Positions 49,706 to 62,106 of a stretch of DNA of 64,000 nucleotides are shown piece by piece. The DNA comes from Combretum micranthum (taxonomy: Eukaryota > Streptophyta > Magnoliopsida > Myrtales > Combretaceae). The translations under genes were made by a program, and so were the position numbers. The first letter of the stretch is position 1. Every line of letters starts with the position of its first letter. Location: the NCBI GenBank assembly GCA_024138025.1, contig JAMXBD010000056.1, forward strand, positions 310,001 through 374,000, read 5' to 3'. The notes beneath the pieces are model-generated. The model had not been told where the DNA came from and did no database searches. It saw only the letters and a list, made by a program, of their open reading frames with translations.

Positions 49706-49861
49706 TGGAAAATACAAGTAATTAATTAGTGGAGACCTACATAAATGTTCAATTTAACTTGATTAGTTTCCAAAATTGATGTTAGGGCTGCTATGTATAA
49801 ATTTGACCTCTTGCACATTATTTTATAAAATATACATGACTCATTCTTCTAAATTTTGACA
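49706..49861 (+). repeat. Copia 3' LTR, shortened
   Basis: Matches the 5' LTR from TGGAAAATACAAG through CTCATTCTTCTAAATT. It lacks the internal duplication and about 25 bases of the right end, finishing near TTTTGACA. Substitutions between the LTRs indicate an old insertion. Confidence 0.8.
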
Positions 49862-50301
49862 ATCTCACTTAGTAGAATAGTGTTGATATCATTAGACTAT
49901 AAGACCATTGGCTCGGGCTACCCGGTCACTCCATTTATTTTACTTTTATCTTCGTATCTCTCTAGCCTTATTTTCTTTTACAACTCTTTTTCACTTATCT
50001 ATCTTTGTTTGGCTATCATATTCAATAAAATTATGTTCTTTCCTAAGATTTTTATTAAATGCTTATGTTATATTTGATTTGGTCGATATAGAAGCAAATA
50101 CACCACTAATTTAAACTCTATTTATCAATTTTCATATAAGTATAAGTCGGAATTAGATGAGCAAATCAATCCAAATAAATAAAACCAAGCAATCTTTATT
50201 GAGCATTCTAAAAGTAATGCTTTTAAGGAAGCCAAAAGAAGTAAAGGATATTTAAGTAATATATTTATACAAATAAAGAGTACCAAATTATTATTTAAAA
50301 A
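49862..50301. other. Intergenic between the copia element and D1'
   Basis: Overlapping short frames at 49856-50114 are hydrophobic and unrecognised. Nothing else is supportable. Confidence 0.4.
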
Positions 50302-51115
50302 AAATATGTATATATTATGAAATGAATGTAAGTTTCGAGTACAAATAATAAGATTGATAACAAATTTTAGGATGTAAATAATAATTTAAGTGAAGCTTCA
50401 TTAAGAAAATTAGGGTTTAAATTGGCTACCAAACAGTCGAATTCAGCATTTTAGACACTTATTATGTAAGTACAAGAATTTAGAAGATAGTATATACGAA
50501 TATAATTAGAACTAAAAAATGAAGATTACCATGAAATGTTTTTTCTAAGATCTTAATATTGTTGTTTATTGGTCTCTAACATTTAAAATCATGATATTTG
50601 TAACATCCTCGCTCTTTAAGTATACTTCTCTTTTTCACTAATAATTTTCTCAAACCTACTCACAAAAAAGTGCTCTAAAATTGATATATTAGGCATGTTA
50701 CATGTTTCATCCCTTAGACAACCTATTATTATTCCAGTTATTTAATAGAATTTGTAAACTCTATATGATAATAACAAACTATAATTCCTAAATTTATAAC
50801 CCAAATTATGTGTAAGTGAATAATGTTTTTGGAAGAAGGGAATAGGAAAGAACAATATTGACTTATTATGCAGTTGGTCCAGCTAAAATTTCAGCTCAAT
50901 TTATTCAATCCATGGGCCAATTCTCATTTATATGTAGATGATACCAAATATAAAACAATATTTCTCATCAACCAATGAATAATTGGTTGGAATCTATGAT
51001 TAGAGGGAATATTATTCTACTACATGTTTTGACTAGAGATATAGGCAACTGCATGGGCCTTTTATTCCTTATAAATTACCTTATATTTTATGAAAATAAT
51101 GCCCAACTGCCTTAT

Positions 51116-51777
51116 TCAAGGGCAAAAAGTAACTTTGTAGTTGGTACCACTAGGACAAGTGAATGCTTGTTTTATCATCTTGAGGGTAGCTATAAGCATC
51201 GGGGCATAAATTTTTGAAGAACTGAGAGTAAGTAGTAGGTCCACAGCTCCCTTGCCCATTGGTACAGCAATACTCATTGGTCTTGAACACTACATGGGTT
51301 GTTGCATCCACCTTGGCCTTCAGCTCCGCCGGACACTGGCTGTTGATGTCCGCCTTGCACTGGATTCCTTACATACATGGTGGTTGGGCTAAGGTTGACT
51401 GGGATATTAAACCCATCGACCAGAGATATGTCCAAGTAGTCTAAGTTATTCGCTTGGTTCAAAGCGAACTCCACTAGTGTGTTTGGTGGGGTACCATAAC
51501 CTTGACAAACAAGCCCACCGTTGCAATTTCCGGAATCACACTGGCCTTGACCATTGGCATCAAAGTTGCAATTGGTTCGGCCCCAAATGCGTGCCATGGT
51601 CGTGCCAGGTGCAACCGTGAGGGACCAAGTTTGTCCCTGGTCAAGCCGTTGCCCACCACCAGGTGAGGCAGCTGCCCAAACTGTATAGGTGCATTGATTG
51701 ACAACGGTGAAATCAGCTCCATAGGAGCAAGTGAAAAATGCAATCGAAATAAGGGAGAAAATAACTATGATAGACAT
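51116..51777 (-). pseudogene. Thaumatin-like protein (PR-5), copy 2, frameshifted
   Basis: Counterpart of the intact gene at 815-1483, 662 against 669 bases from ATG to the old stop. The first 130 or so codons are intact and nearly identical (one visible change, Val12 to Ile). In the coding direction there follow losses of 2 bases near 51370, 1 base near 51312, 2 bases near 51290 and 2 bases near 51165. The first two together restore the frame only briefly, for GGCNNPC. The third brings a stop soon after (CSVQDQ). The disulfide pattern of the C-terminal third is lost. All the losses remove C-containing dinucleotides or single C, which fits real decay or base-calling error. TATA box and polyadenylation motif are preserved. 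Confidence 0.88.
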
Positions 51778-51880
51778 GGTTATTTCAATTTTTGAACCTA
51801 AGACACCTTTGATTATATTATAAGAGCTTTACTATGTAAGATTGTGTTTCTTATGTGTTTTGTATGTCAAAATTGTTGGG

Positions 51881-51891
51881 GTTTATATAGA
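51881..51891 (-). promoter_or_regulatory. TATA box of PR-5 copy 2
   Basis: CTATATAAAC motif at the same distance from the ATG as in the intact copy. Confidence 0.55.
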
Positions 51892-52385
51892 TGAATAATG
51901 GGAAGAGACGTATGAAATCCTTACTTAAATTTTCTCGAGACTTTTCAAAATTTTCCACCGCGTAGACTTGGTGCCAAAAAATAAGTCAGGAATTAAATAA
52001 TGGTTTCCTAAGTTTGGAACAATGCATTTAACTGAAACATGACAATAAGGTCCACACTCGAGATGGCTATCCGCCAATTGGGCAGGCTTGCCATTCAATT
52101 ATGCTAAGGCCTAAGAGTGGATTAGAGAGTGGAATATGAAATGCCAACTAGTGTTTTTGGTTATATGCTTTGAGTAAAATTTTTCCAATTTTCAAGTATT
52201 TTACATTGTCAAGTATTAATTTGGTCTGATCTTCCTTCTCGAGGCCTCAGGTTAGAAAGACTCATCACCATAAAAAACTTTAAATTTAAGACTTCTCTTT
52301 GGTCTACAATTAATGCCTGCAAGATATTTGAGAATGACGGGAGTCTCAGAATAATGTGATGCCATGTGCGTCCAGCGTCTATGCA

Positions 52386-54329
52386 CTACTAGAGAATATC
52401 CTGATAAGTTTTATCTACAATTCTATGCGTTTAAAACTTATCTCCATTCTCATCACCGAACATGCAATGGCCAGACACAAGCTGCCATTAAAGACTCCAG
52501 CTGATTAGGTTGTCTCATTTTTATTTGTATTATATCTTCGTTTATCTATATTATATCTGTTTATTTATTTATGAATAAAACTATTATTTTATTCATCGGT
52601 AAATCTATTTAAAAATAATAAAAATATAATACCAAAATGACTAGAATATGATGAAAGAAATTGACCCAAATCACTAACTAAGAATTATCGTTGGACGTGG
52701 TGCCCGTATTGTGAGTATTTAAAGGGAAATAAAGATAGATAATTAAATAAATCATCTGTATAAATTTTTTAAAATTATACATATAATATTTTATGTGACA
52801 GTGATATTGACACATAATTCTATAATTCGCCCAAATAACTTTCATATATCCTACTCGTAACTTGCATTCTAGTATCCTAATTATAATTTTCAAAACCCCT
52901 CATGTCCTCTAATAATATAGATATTATATGATCGGAGAAAAAAATTGACTAGCCAACAGTTATTACATATTCATATGATACTTGGAATGATGAATACTTA
53001 CTACATAAAGATAAAAATAAATAGCTGTTTAATAAGGAGAAAAAAAATACCGTTATCCTATGTTATGAATAGCTACATATATATTCAACTTCTGTGTATG
53101 CTCACCAATTATAAATCCAAATTGTGTTAAACCTTGCTAAAGCCATTTGACAGGACGAAGACGCCAAGAAAAATTCTATGGTCTTGCTGTTGATTTTAAC
53201 GGGACTAATCCCGTTACCATCCAAAGTCACACATAATATCTAACTATGATCGAATCAATTAAATAGTTAATATTTCATTTATTATATTATTTTAATGATT
53301 AGATTGTTGATAGAACATTATTTAGTCTACATAACCGTGTTATTTGGATTGGAAAACAAGAAAATTATTTAATGAGTGTGTTACTGTATGATTGAATAAT
53401 TTATTAAAGTTTTTTTTTTCATTGCCACTTATTTGAAACTTCTTCTCTCTAAGTCAAGATCTAGAGGAATTATGGAAAAAAGAAAAAGAAAAAGAAAAAG
53501 AAGAAGCAGTCCATTGGTATAAATATTGTGCTTCACTTATACATCACATAGAAAATTTGACGCAAACAACAATTACAAAAAATTTAGATAAAGGAAATAT
53601 TTTTTAATTTAATTCTGTAAGACCAGGCCGTCCAAGTTTCCTTGTGAAGGGTTTGAAGTCCTAAATAAGATTTCCAAACATCAATTGGCCAATCCGTCTT
53701 AAGAGATTGTTTATTTATTTATTTTTAATACAAGGTCAGTCATGGCAATTTGTTAATTTTTTTTTTTGGCAACGTACATCACTTTAGCACTTGTTGAGAT
53801 TTGGGGGAAAAGAATTAACTTGATTCGTATTAATTATATACCTAAAAGAAAATCAATCTTTCCTCTTTGATATATATCAATCATCCTAACTCAAAAAATC
53901 ATTCATTTTCTCCAAGAGAATCTTCCGAATGAACGGTTCATTGAAATTGTCATGTTTGCAATGCCATTCCACTTCTTCCGCATTTCGAGTGGTTGATGGT
54001 CGTTATCTTGGACTGTTCTAAAATATTTCTTCAACGGGAAAAAAAGATGAAAGGAATTAATTTTTTTTATTGCAAATTCACAAAAGGAAAAAAAAAAAAA
54101 AGGAAGTGCACCTCATAATTTACACAAATGGCCACTCAACAAGCTTAATTTTTCCTATAGAATGATTATGTGGATGAAAAGCCTATCGGTTTCTTTCGAG
54201 ACACTTTTGTCCAATACGAGGTATTTGGGAAAGGAAAAAAATAATGACATTTTAAAAAAATTAATTACAAAAATGTTACTGGAACAAAAATTATATCAAA
54301 TTTAGACATACTTAAACGTGTGTCTTAAA
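52386..54329. other. Intergenic between PR-5 copies 2 and 3, with one repeat unit
   Basis: 52386-52659 is unassigned. 52660-53560 is the first unit of the repeat described at 58090-60427, with a private insert at about 53165-53315 (containing AACGGGACTAATCCCGTTAC, a short palindrome). 53561-54329 is AT-rich with poly-T and poly-A runs. I see no gene. Confidence 0.55.
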
Positions 54330-54844
54330 GAGACAAATTATAACCAAGTTATGTTAAGTGAATAATGTTTTTGGAAGAAGTGGATAGGAAAGAACAATAT
54401 TAACTTGCTGTGCAGTTGGTTCAGCTAAAATTTCAGCTCAATTTATTCAATCCATAGGCTAACTCTCGTTTATATGCGTATGATACCAAATATAAACCAA
54501 TATTTCTCATCAACCAATGAAAAATTGGTTGGAATCTATGATTAGAAGGAATATTATTCTACTTCATATTTTGCCTTGAAATATAGGCAACTACATGGGC
54601 CTTTTATTCCTTATAAATTATCCTATATTTTACGAAAATAATGCCAAACTGCCTTATTCAAGGATAGAAAGTAACTTTGTAGTTGGTACCACCAAGACAA
54701 GTGAATACACTTGTTTTATCATCTTGAGGGTAGCTATAAGCATAAGAGCATAAATTTTTGAAGAAATTAGAGCAAGTAGTAGGTTCACAGCTCCCAGGCC
54801 CATTGGTACAACAATACTCATTGGTGTTGAACACCGTACATGGG

Positions 54845-55512
54845 TAGAGCTGGACAAATGGGCTATGGCCCGCGGGCCAGCCCGTTTAACCCACTTTAAA
54901 AACGGGTTAGGGCCAGCTTTTTTTAGCCCGTTTAAAAGTGGGTTAATTTTACCTAACCCACTTAACCCGCGAGCCAAAGTGGGTTAAGTGGGTTGACCTA
55001 CCAACCCACTTTTATAAAAATAAAATAAATAATTATAGGGTAAATATGCATTAATGAAGGTTATTCTTGAGATTTTTTTTACTTAAGATTAAATTTATGT
55101 GTTAATTATAACAAAGAATAACAAATTGATGCACATGCACCATAAAATTTTATAAAATATATTATTATTGTTTTAAATGAAATATATTATCTAATAAGTT
55201 ATCTTAGAAAACTTATTTTTATATAAAAAGTAATTAAAATAATAATGAAATTAATCATTAATATATATAACCTTATAAACTCTCTTTTTTATTTATATAT
55301 ATATATATCTATTTAATTAGTATAAATAAGTTAAATGGGTCAACTTGGCCCATTTAACTCACAAAATATGTAAATGGGTTAAAAGGGTCAAAAAGTGGGC
55401 TGGCCGTTTAACCCACGGGCTAAAGTGGGTTGGGTTAGGGTCAAGCAATTTTGGCCCGTTTTTAAAGTGGGTCGGGCCGGGTTGGCCCGTTTAACCCACT
55501 TGCCCACCTCTA
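54845..55512. mobile_element. hAT-type non-autonomous element in PR-5 copy 3, perfect TSD
   Basis: Termini TAGAGCTGGACAAATGGG and CCCACTTGCCCACCTCTA are inverted repeats. Perfect 8-bp duplications TACATGGG lie at 54837-54844 and 55513-55520. The sub-terminal regions are packed with GGGTTAA / TTAACCC and GGCCCGTTT words, while the middle is AT-rich. There is no transposase. The element is 668 bp. Confidence 0.9.
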
Positions 55513-55761
55513 TACATGGGTTATTGCATCCATCTGTGGCCTTCAGCTTCGCTAGACATTAACTGTTGATGTCTACCTTGCATTGGATTCCTCTACATAT
55601 ACTAGTGGTTGGGCTAAAGTCGACTGGGATATTAAACCCATCGACCAAGGATATGTCCAAGTTATTGGCCTAGTTTAAAGCAAAGTCCACTAGTATGTTT
55701 GGTGGGGTACCATAACCTTGACAAACAAGCCCACCATTGCAATTTCTGGAATCACCGTGGT

Positions 55762-57582
55762 TGTAATATACAAATAAATAATTTGTAAAGAAAGGTAAAA
55801 GTATTAATTGATATAAAATAAGAGGACTTTATAGTCTAAAGATATATATATATATATATATATATATTAGTATAATGATCACCTGGCAAAGACTTGATTT
55901 AAAATGAATTTTCATAGGCTAATTGCCAACTTCAATACCGCTGACGTAGGATCGAGCGCTGCTAGTGTATGTTGCTGTGGCTTAGGTAGCGTAAGGCTGA
56001 TGTTGATTTGCGAAAAATGGTCAAGATTGGGTACGCCACCTGATTTTGAATCTACATCGCCGGCATACTAGCCGCATAGACTTGAAGAAAAATGACCCGA
56101 GACAAATGGCAAAGTAATACACTACTAGTGTTGGCGTTTATACCACCGACATTGGATGTATGACGCCTAGTAGTCCAGATCGGGTAATCATATTACTTTT
56201 TCCTCTATAGAATTTCATAGATCTATTAGATTCTTAGGTTTTTCTTCTGTTTTGAAGGAGAAAATTTGAGAAGGTTTTAGTTGGAGATCTGGATTTGGTG
56301 GTTTAGGAAGCAATTCGGATCGAGATAGGTAAGTATTTTGATGTTTTTGATCTTATAATATCATAAAAGGAGTTGTTGTTGATTTTTGGTATATTTGATT
56401 TGAATGGAGTTCTAGGGTTTTGGAGAATTTGTTGAGGAGATTGATGTTGGGGGTTTTTGTATTTCAATTAAGGAGTAAGGTTTAGATTTATGTTTATTTT
56501 GGAAATTAGGGTTTTAGATGATATAAGCAATTAGAGTCATTTGACGGTGTATGTTATTGAAATTGTTTTGCTCATATTATCAGGTTTTGGTGATTTAAGA
56601 TTGTGAATATAAAGGAGATTTGGTGATTTTTATTTGTGTTCCTTGAAATTTGATTCAGGTACGACCTTACCTTGTTTGCTGCATGTGCTTGTAGGATTAG
56701 ATATGTTTGTTGTATGTGTTGTAGGATTAAAATCTAAATTTACCTAATTTTATATGGCTTATTAAATTGTTTTGTTGATTGTGTTTGGATGCGGTTAATA
56801 AAGACCATGTAGACTGTGATACTAATGCTGACAACCTGATGATCTATGTGTGAGGTTATCCCGAGTGGACTCATGCATAGAAATGATTTCGGTAGATTAA
56901 GTTTTGACAATATGGCCGTGGGTATGTGGGAGATTCCCAACACCAATATATGTAAAACTATCTATATTCTATATGCTTATTTTTACGAAGTCATGCGTTA
57001 CTCCAGGTTAAGGACTGGACTGCAGATGGTTCTAAATTGTGTTATTTGCTGGATAATGGAAAAGATAATAATTTGTATCTGTTGCATTAGAATAGTTGCA
57101 CATGATTATATATGTTGTGTGTGCATATGCATTTGTGTGTGGTTTGTGTATGCTGGGCTTCTTACTTATTTCTTTCATTTTTCAAGAACAGAAGAAGATC
57201 AGGTGATCTATGATCTTTCAGGATGTGATACTTTTATAGATGATGGGGAGGACGTTAGTGGATTCGATTTACCAACCGAGTTCTAGAGTTTCTTTTGAAC
57301 AAAGATAGATGTGGAAGACTAAAACTACTATTTTATGTGTTATTTTTACAAGTTAATATTGTTCAAGAGTTTTTCTTTACTGTTATATTTTGGATTTAGT
57401 TGGCATTGATTTTTGCCAACAAGATTTTATCTTTCATGAGATGTTTTATATAGATACACTTTTAGAGAGTTTTGGAGATTATGTTTTTGTTTAATTGTGG
57501 TATAGCATTTTATAGCCTTGGCATGTCCTATAAAGTGAAGGACATATGGCGGGTTGTAATGTCCTTATGTTAAGGCATTACA
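55762..57582 (-). mobile_element. Solo LTR, 1.8 kb, in PR-5 copy 3
   Basis: The insert starts TGTAATATAC and ends GGCATTACA, so both ends have TG...CA with 6-bp inverted termini TGTAAT/ATTACA. CTGGC on the right (57583-57587) is the pre-insertion sequence seen in the intact gene. The left pentamer GTGGT (55757-55761) aligns with it, with two changes. Neither primer site nor polyprotein is present. The minus-strand start TGTAATGCC suggests a gypsy-type LTR. The interior includes an (AT)n tract at 55842-55867 and a 146-codon frame (56846-57286) that I take to be fortuitous. Confidence 0.72.
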
Positions 57583-58089
57583 CTGGCTCTGACCATTGGC
57601 ATCAAAGTTGCAGTTGGTTCAACCCCAAATGCGTGCCATGGTCGTGTTAGATGTAGCCGTGAGGGACTAAGATTGTCCCTGGTCAAGCCGTTGCGCACCA
57701 CTAGGTGAGGTAGCTGCCCAAACCGTGTAGGTGCATTGATTGACAACAATGAAATCAACTCCATAGGAGGAAGTTAAAAATGCAGCCAAAATAAGGGAGA
57801 AAATAACTGCAATAGACATGGTTATTATCAAACTTTTGAAACCAAGACAACTTTGATTTTATTATAACAACTTCACTATGTAAGATTGCGTTTCTTGTGT
57901 GTTTTGTAAGTGAAGATTGTTATGGGTTTATATAGATGAATCATGGGAAGAGAAGTACCTTATAAGGTGAAATCCTTGCTTAAATTTTCTCAAGACTTTT
58001 CAAAATTGTTCATTACATAGACTTGGTGTCAAAAAAATAAGTCAAGAATTAAATAATGGTTTCGTAAGTTTGGCACAATGCATTCAAAT

Positions 58090-60427
58090 TGAAACTGACC
58101 CAAAATCACTAACTAAAAATTATCGGTGGACGTGGCATCCGCGTCGTGAGTATTTAAAGGGAAATAAAGATAGTTAATTAAATAAATCATTTGTATAATT
58201 TTTTTAAAATTATATATATATATATATAACTTTTTATGTGACAGTTATCTTGACACATAATTCTATAATACGCTCAAATAACTTTCACATATCCTACTTG
58301 TAACTTGCATTCCAGTATCCTAATTATAATTTTCATATATTTTTATTCTTTTCTCAATTATATTGATGACTATAACATTTTTTTTAAATTGAAGAAACCA
58401 AAAACCCTCATGTCCTTTAATAATATAGACATTATATGTTGGCTGAAAAAATTTACTAGCCAACAGTTATTACATATTCATATGATACTTGGAATGATGA
58501 ATACTTAGTACATAAAGATAAAAATAAATAGCTTTTTAATAAGGGAGAAAAAAAAAAAAACATAGCATTATTGTATGTTATGAATAGCTACATATATATT
58601 CAACTTCTGTCTATGCTCACCAAATAAAAATCCAAATTGTGTTGAACCCTGCTAAAGCCATTTGAAAGGACCTGGATACCAAACGAATATAAGGAGGGTT
58701 GTAAATTATCTAGTCTAGATAACCGTGTTATTTGGGTTGGAAAATTAGAACATTATTTAATGAGTGCGTTATTGTATCATTGAATAATTTATTAAAGTTC
58801 TTTTTTTCTTCCATTGCCACATATTTGAAACTTCTTCTTTTCTAAGTCAAGAACCAGAGGAATTCTGGAAAAAAATAAAAGGAAATAGAAAAAAGAAAAA
58901 GAAGAAGCAGTCCATTGGTATTAATATTGTGCTTCACTTATAAATTTATATAGTGGGAACAGATAATATTAGTTATCCATAAAAAAAGATACAAAGAGAA
59001 CAGCTCTCAAACAAGCCATCCCTTTTCTGTTCTTAATCATATTGATGGCTGTAGCATTTTTTAAATATAGAGGAAATAAAAATCCCTCCTACCCTTTAAT
59101 AATATAGATATTACATGTAGTGTCCCTGTAACTGGTGAAGAAATTGATTAGCCATTACTTGTTAAATTTTGACACAACAGTTGGATTGATGAGGAAATAA
59201 ATGTGGACAAATAAAATTTTAATGCATAGTTATAAAAGTGAGTTGTTTTTCATTCAATGAAAAAAAGTAAGATTATTGTATTTTATGAGCAATTGCATGG
59301 TCATTATCTATCTATGCCTACCCATTATAACAAATTCTGCTAAGCCCAATTAAAGCCATTTTTTTTCTTTCTTTCTTTTTTTTTTCCCAATAGTTATAAT
59401 GACACGACAAGTGGACCACTATGATATAGAGAATCAAACTCGATATCTCAAAGATGAGGACCTGGACTTGAACCGCATGCCTTTAGCTTATGGGAACATT
59501 GACAATTAAAACCATTTTTCCGAATATATGGGATGCTAAATGAATACACAAAGGTTTTACCTTATCTAGATATTCATGCTAATTGTATTAAAAATATAAA
59601 AAATTCTTTCACGAGTATATTATTGTGTGGTTGAATAATTTATTAATTTTTTTCTTCTCCCATTACCACTTGGATTCACGTTAATAATTGGAGTTATTTT
59701 CTTATGAGAGAGAGAGAGAGTACTGGAAAAAATAAAATTTTAATACATAATAATAAAACAAACAAGTAACCAATATTCATTAATATATTGATCACTGTAA
59801 CACATTTAAATAGGAAACAAACAGATACAACCCTCATGCCTATATAAAAGCTATATTATATATGTAGTATTTGCAACTGGTGAAGAAATTAAATAACTAA
59901 TTATTATTAATTATTCGCATTCTTCTTGGATCGATGAGAAAATGAGTACCGAAAATAAAAATTTTAATACATAATAATAAAAATAGTCTACAGAAAAAAA
60001 AATAAAAGTAATATTTTTATTAATAAAGAAGTACCATTATTATACATTATGAATAGCTACATATTCAATTTCTATTAATATTTACCGAATATAAATCCTA
60101 ATTGTGCTAACAGCTAAAGCCAATTTTGAAAAATTTTTATTTTTAAACAAGAAGGTTTTAAGTTATCTAGATATCCATGTTAAATGGGTTAAAAAAAATT
60201 AGAAATTATTTAATGAGTGCATAATTGTGTGATTGAATTATTTATTTATTTATTTCTTTTCAGCTACCACTTTCATTCAGGTTGATATTCGAAACTTCTT
60301 CTAGTCTAAGTCTAGGTCTAGAAGAATTATGGAAAAAATTGAAAAAAAAAAAAAGAAAAGAAAAGAGAGGGAGAGGAATCCAATGGGTATTAAATGTTCA
60401 TAAAGTCACATGTTGGGAACAAATCAT
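58090..60427. repeat. Run of diverged 0.65-0.9-kb repeat units
   Basis: Units share, in order: TAATAATATAGATATTATATG, GGTGAAGAAATTGA, TTGGATTGATGAGGAAATAA, TTATGAATAGCTACAT, AATCCTAATTGTGCTAA, GGTTATCTAGATATCC, TTAATGAGTGC, and a Lys-codon-like GGAATTATGGAAAAA tract. The first marker falls at about 58420, 59098, 59845 and 60480, with others at 52915, 2150 and 63560. The units are no more than moderately similar. No conserved reading frame spans them. One SINE-like sequence is embedded. Confidence 0.75.
59390..59512 (-). mobile_element. tRNA-like SINE candidate
   Basis: On the minus strand, GGTTCAAGTCC is a perfect polymerase III box B, preceded about 10 bases earlier by TAAGCTAAAGG, a poor and closely spaced box A. 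The sequence ends in a pyrimidine-rich tract near 59357-59390. The insertion breaks an otherwise shared repeat unit. Limits and class are uncertain. Confidence 0.35.
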
Positions 60428-61269
60428 TTTTCCATGGAAAAATACTAAGCGAAGGAATAATTTTCAAACAAGCCATCCCTTTAATAAGATAGATATTCTA
60501 TATGTAGGGTACCGCTAATTGGAGAAAAAACAGACCGGCAGTTGTTTATTAAATGCCCACGAGACACTTGGATTGATGAGGAAATAAATACCAACAAATG
60601 AAAATTTAATACATGGTAATAAAACTAAGTTGTTTTTCTTATTTGCAATGTTATCTTGATGTAAAAAATAAAAATAAGTAATTATTAGAGTAAAATATAA
60701 AATATCTATGATTCCTCTTATTTTTATTATAAAAAAAGAATAACTATATAGTTAATATTTTCATGGTAGGGTATTTAAAACAAAGTTAAAAAATTATTAT
60801 TCATAATTTCACATAATAACAATTCATTAGAAATTTTTAATTCTTTAAAATGAACACTATAATGATAGTTTAATTTACATAAAACAAGAATGGAATAGGT
60901 GACTATCCACATTAAGTGAAAGTGGATGATTATTCATATCAAGTAAGTTAATAGTGTAAGATTATTCTATTTTATGAATAGCTACATCGATTGTAAATCC
61001 TAATTGTGCTAAGCCCAAGCCAAAGCTATTTTGGAAATGATCGGGATGCCTAAATTATCAAAAGATGAGATGCAAAAAAGCCTATCCCTGCCTTATCTTA
61101 TCCTTCTAAGTACTATCAATAGCTGTCTTTGATTAAATGTCTGGTTAAGGCTAAACTAACTCACCTTGATCCAGGTAGCCTCTGTCGATCGTATTGGGGA
61201 CTCATGTGCTAGAGGAGAAGGGGGGTAATTTAAAGGAGGTGGCGATGAAGTTCCTATTTTAGTATTTAT

Positions 61270-61499
61270 GGGTCTGTTTGTTTTGGCTTTTTTCCGGCAG
61301 ATACAGCCACTTTTTCAAACTTTTTTCTAATAAATTATTTATCAAAAAATAAATATAGATAAAAAAAGTTGACAGTTCTCATCAAAAGATCAAATAGAAC
61401 AAATATAGATAAAATTTAGATATAAATCGGATATATTTACACATATCATTTTAAAAAAGATACAGATACAGATGAAAAACAGACAATCCAAACAGACCC
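61270..61499. mobile_element. MITE, 230 bp, with empty site in D2
   Basis: Termini GGGTCTGTTTG and CAAACAGACCC are perfect inverted repeats, flanked by TAT on both sides (61267-61269 and 61500-61502). The uninterrupted site TTTATGTTGC is at 2981-2990 in block D2. A 3-bp duplication and GGGTCTGTTTG-type ends suggest a Tourist-like PIF/Harbinger MITE. Confidence 0.85.
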
Positions 61500-62106
61500 T
61501 ATGTTGCTCGTACAGAATCCAGAGTAAAGTTAGCTTTATATGTATAAATTTTTACATTTTACATAACTAATAGTTTGTGATATTTTGCATACTTTAAGGT
61601 TTTATCCCTTTCTATTTTTATTAATTATCATCAATTTGTAACACTTAAAAATGTATATACATTATACATTCAAAAGTAAATATATGTATCTCTTATGGTT
61701 TTTATCATTATAGACGTTTGGTTGACTTAATAAGAATAGAATAGAATAGCTATTTCTTTCACGTATACACAATATTAGCGAATAGCTATATTTTGATTTT
61801 AGATAATATATATATGTATGTAAGTAAAAACTATTATAATCCCAATTTTATTCCCACGTTCTCTTTCACCGGCCAAACTCACCATTAGAACCACCAATGT
61901 GTGCTGTGATTGGAAATAAAATAAATAAATAAATAATACCACAATTTTAGGGTGGCAATGGCAAATACGTGGCCATTTTATATTACTAGACTGTAGCTAC
62001 AGAACTGCAGATTGACAGTCGTGGCCAACTTTTCTTCTTGTTACTGTTTGTATGATATGGAAGAAAATGGCAAGGACGATATTTATTTCCTGCCGTTGCC
62101 TAGTGC

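Larger units (their letters stand above)
45585..49861 (+). mobile_element. Ty1/copia LTR retrotransposon, degenerate
   Basis: In order: a short 5' LTR, a tRNA-Met type primer-binding site, protease, integrase, reverse transcriptase and RNase H remains, a polypurine tract, and a 3' LTR. Protease-integrase-RT order is diagnostic of copia. The gag region is essentially missing: only about 380 bases separate the primer site from the protease frame. Flanking pentamers ATTTT (45580-45584) and ATCTC (49862-49866) do not match well. The LTRs are unequal. Confidence 0.92.
50302..52385. repeat. Duplicated block D1' (PR-5 locus, second copy)
   Basis: Same orientation and order as 1-2075, and near-identical. 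Alignment ends at about 52385, after TGCGTCCAGCGTC. Near 52220 the copies differ by a short indel (TTGGTCTGATCTTCC is present only here). Confidence 0.93.
54658..57819 (-). pseudogene. Thaumatin-like protein (PR-5), copy 3, split by two insertions
   Basis: Three pieces keep the order of the intact gene. The N-terminal part is 57583-57819, the middle 55521-55756, and the C-terminal part 54658-54836. A solo LTR interrupts near codon 78 and a hAT-type element near codon 162. In the N-terminal piece, codon 67 (Arg in the intact copy) is TGA at 57619-57621. In the last piece the penultimate Cys has become Tyr. Substitutions are far more numerous than in copy 2, so this is an older duplicate. Surrounding homology to block D1 runs from about 54330 to 58085, promoter with TATA box (57926-57936) included. 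Confidence 0.92.

Noticed and set aside
53200..53220. GGGACTAATCCC palindrome as a terminator or binding site
   Set aside because: Short symmetrical words of this kind are expected by chance and there is no adjacent gene.
56846..57286. 146-codon frame in the insert of PR-5 copy 3
   Set aside because: It lies in the solo LTR, has no recognisable domain, and Cys/Ile-rich composition that looks fortuitous.
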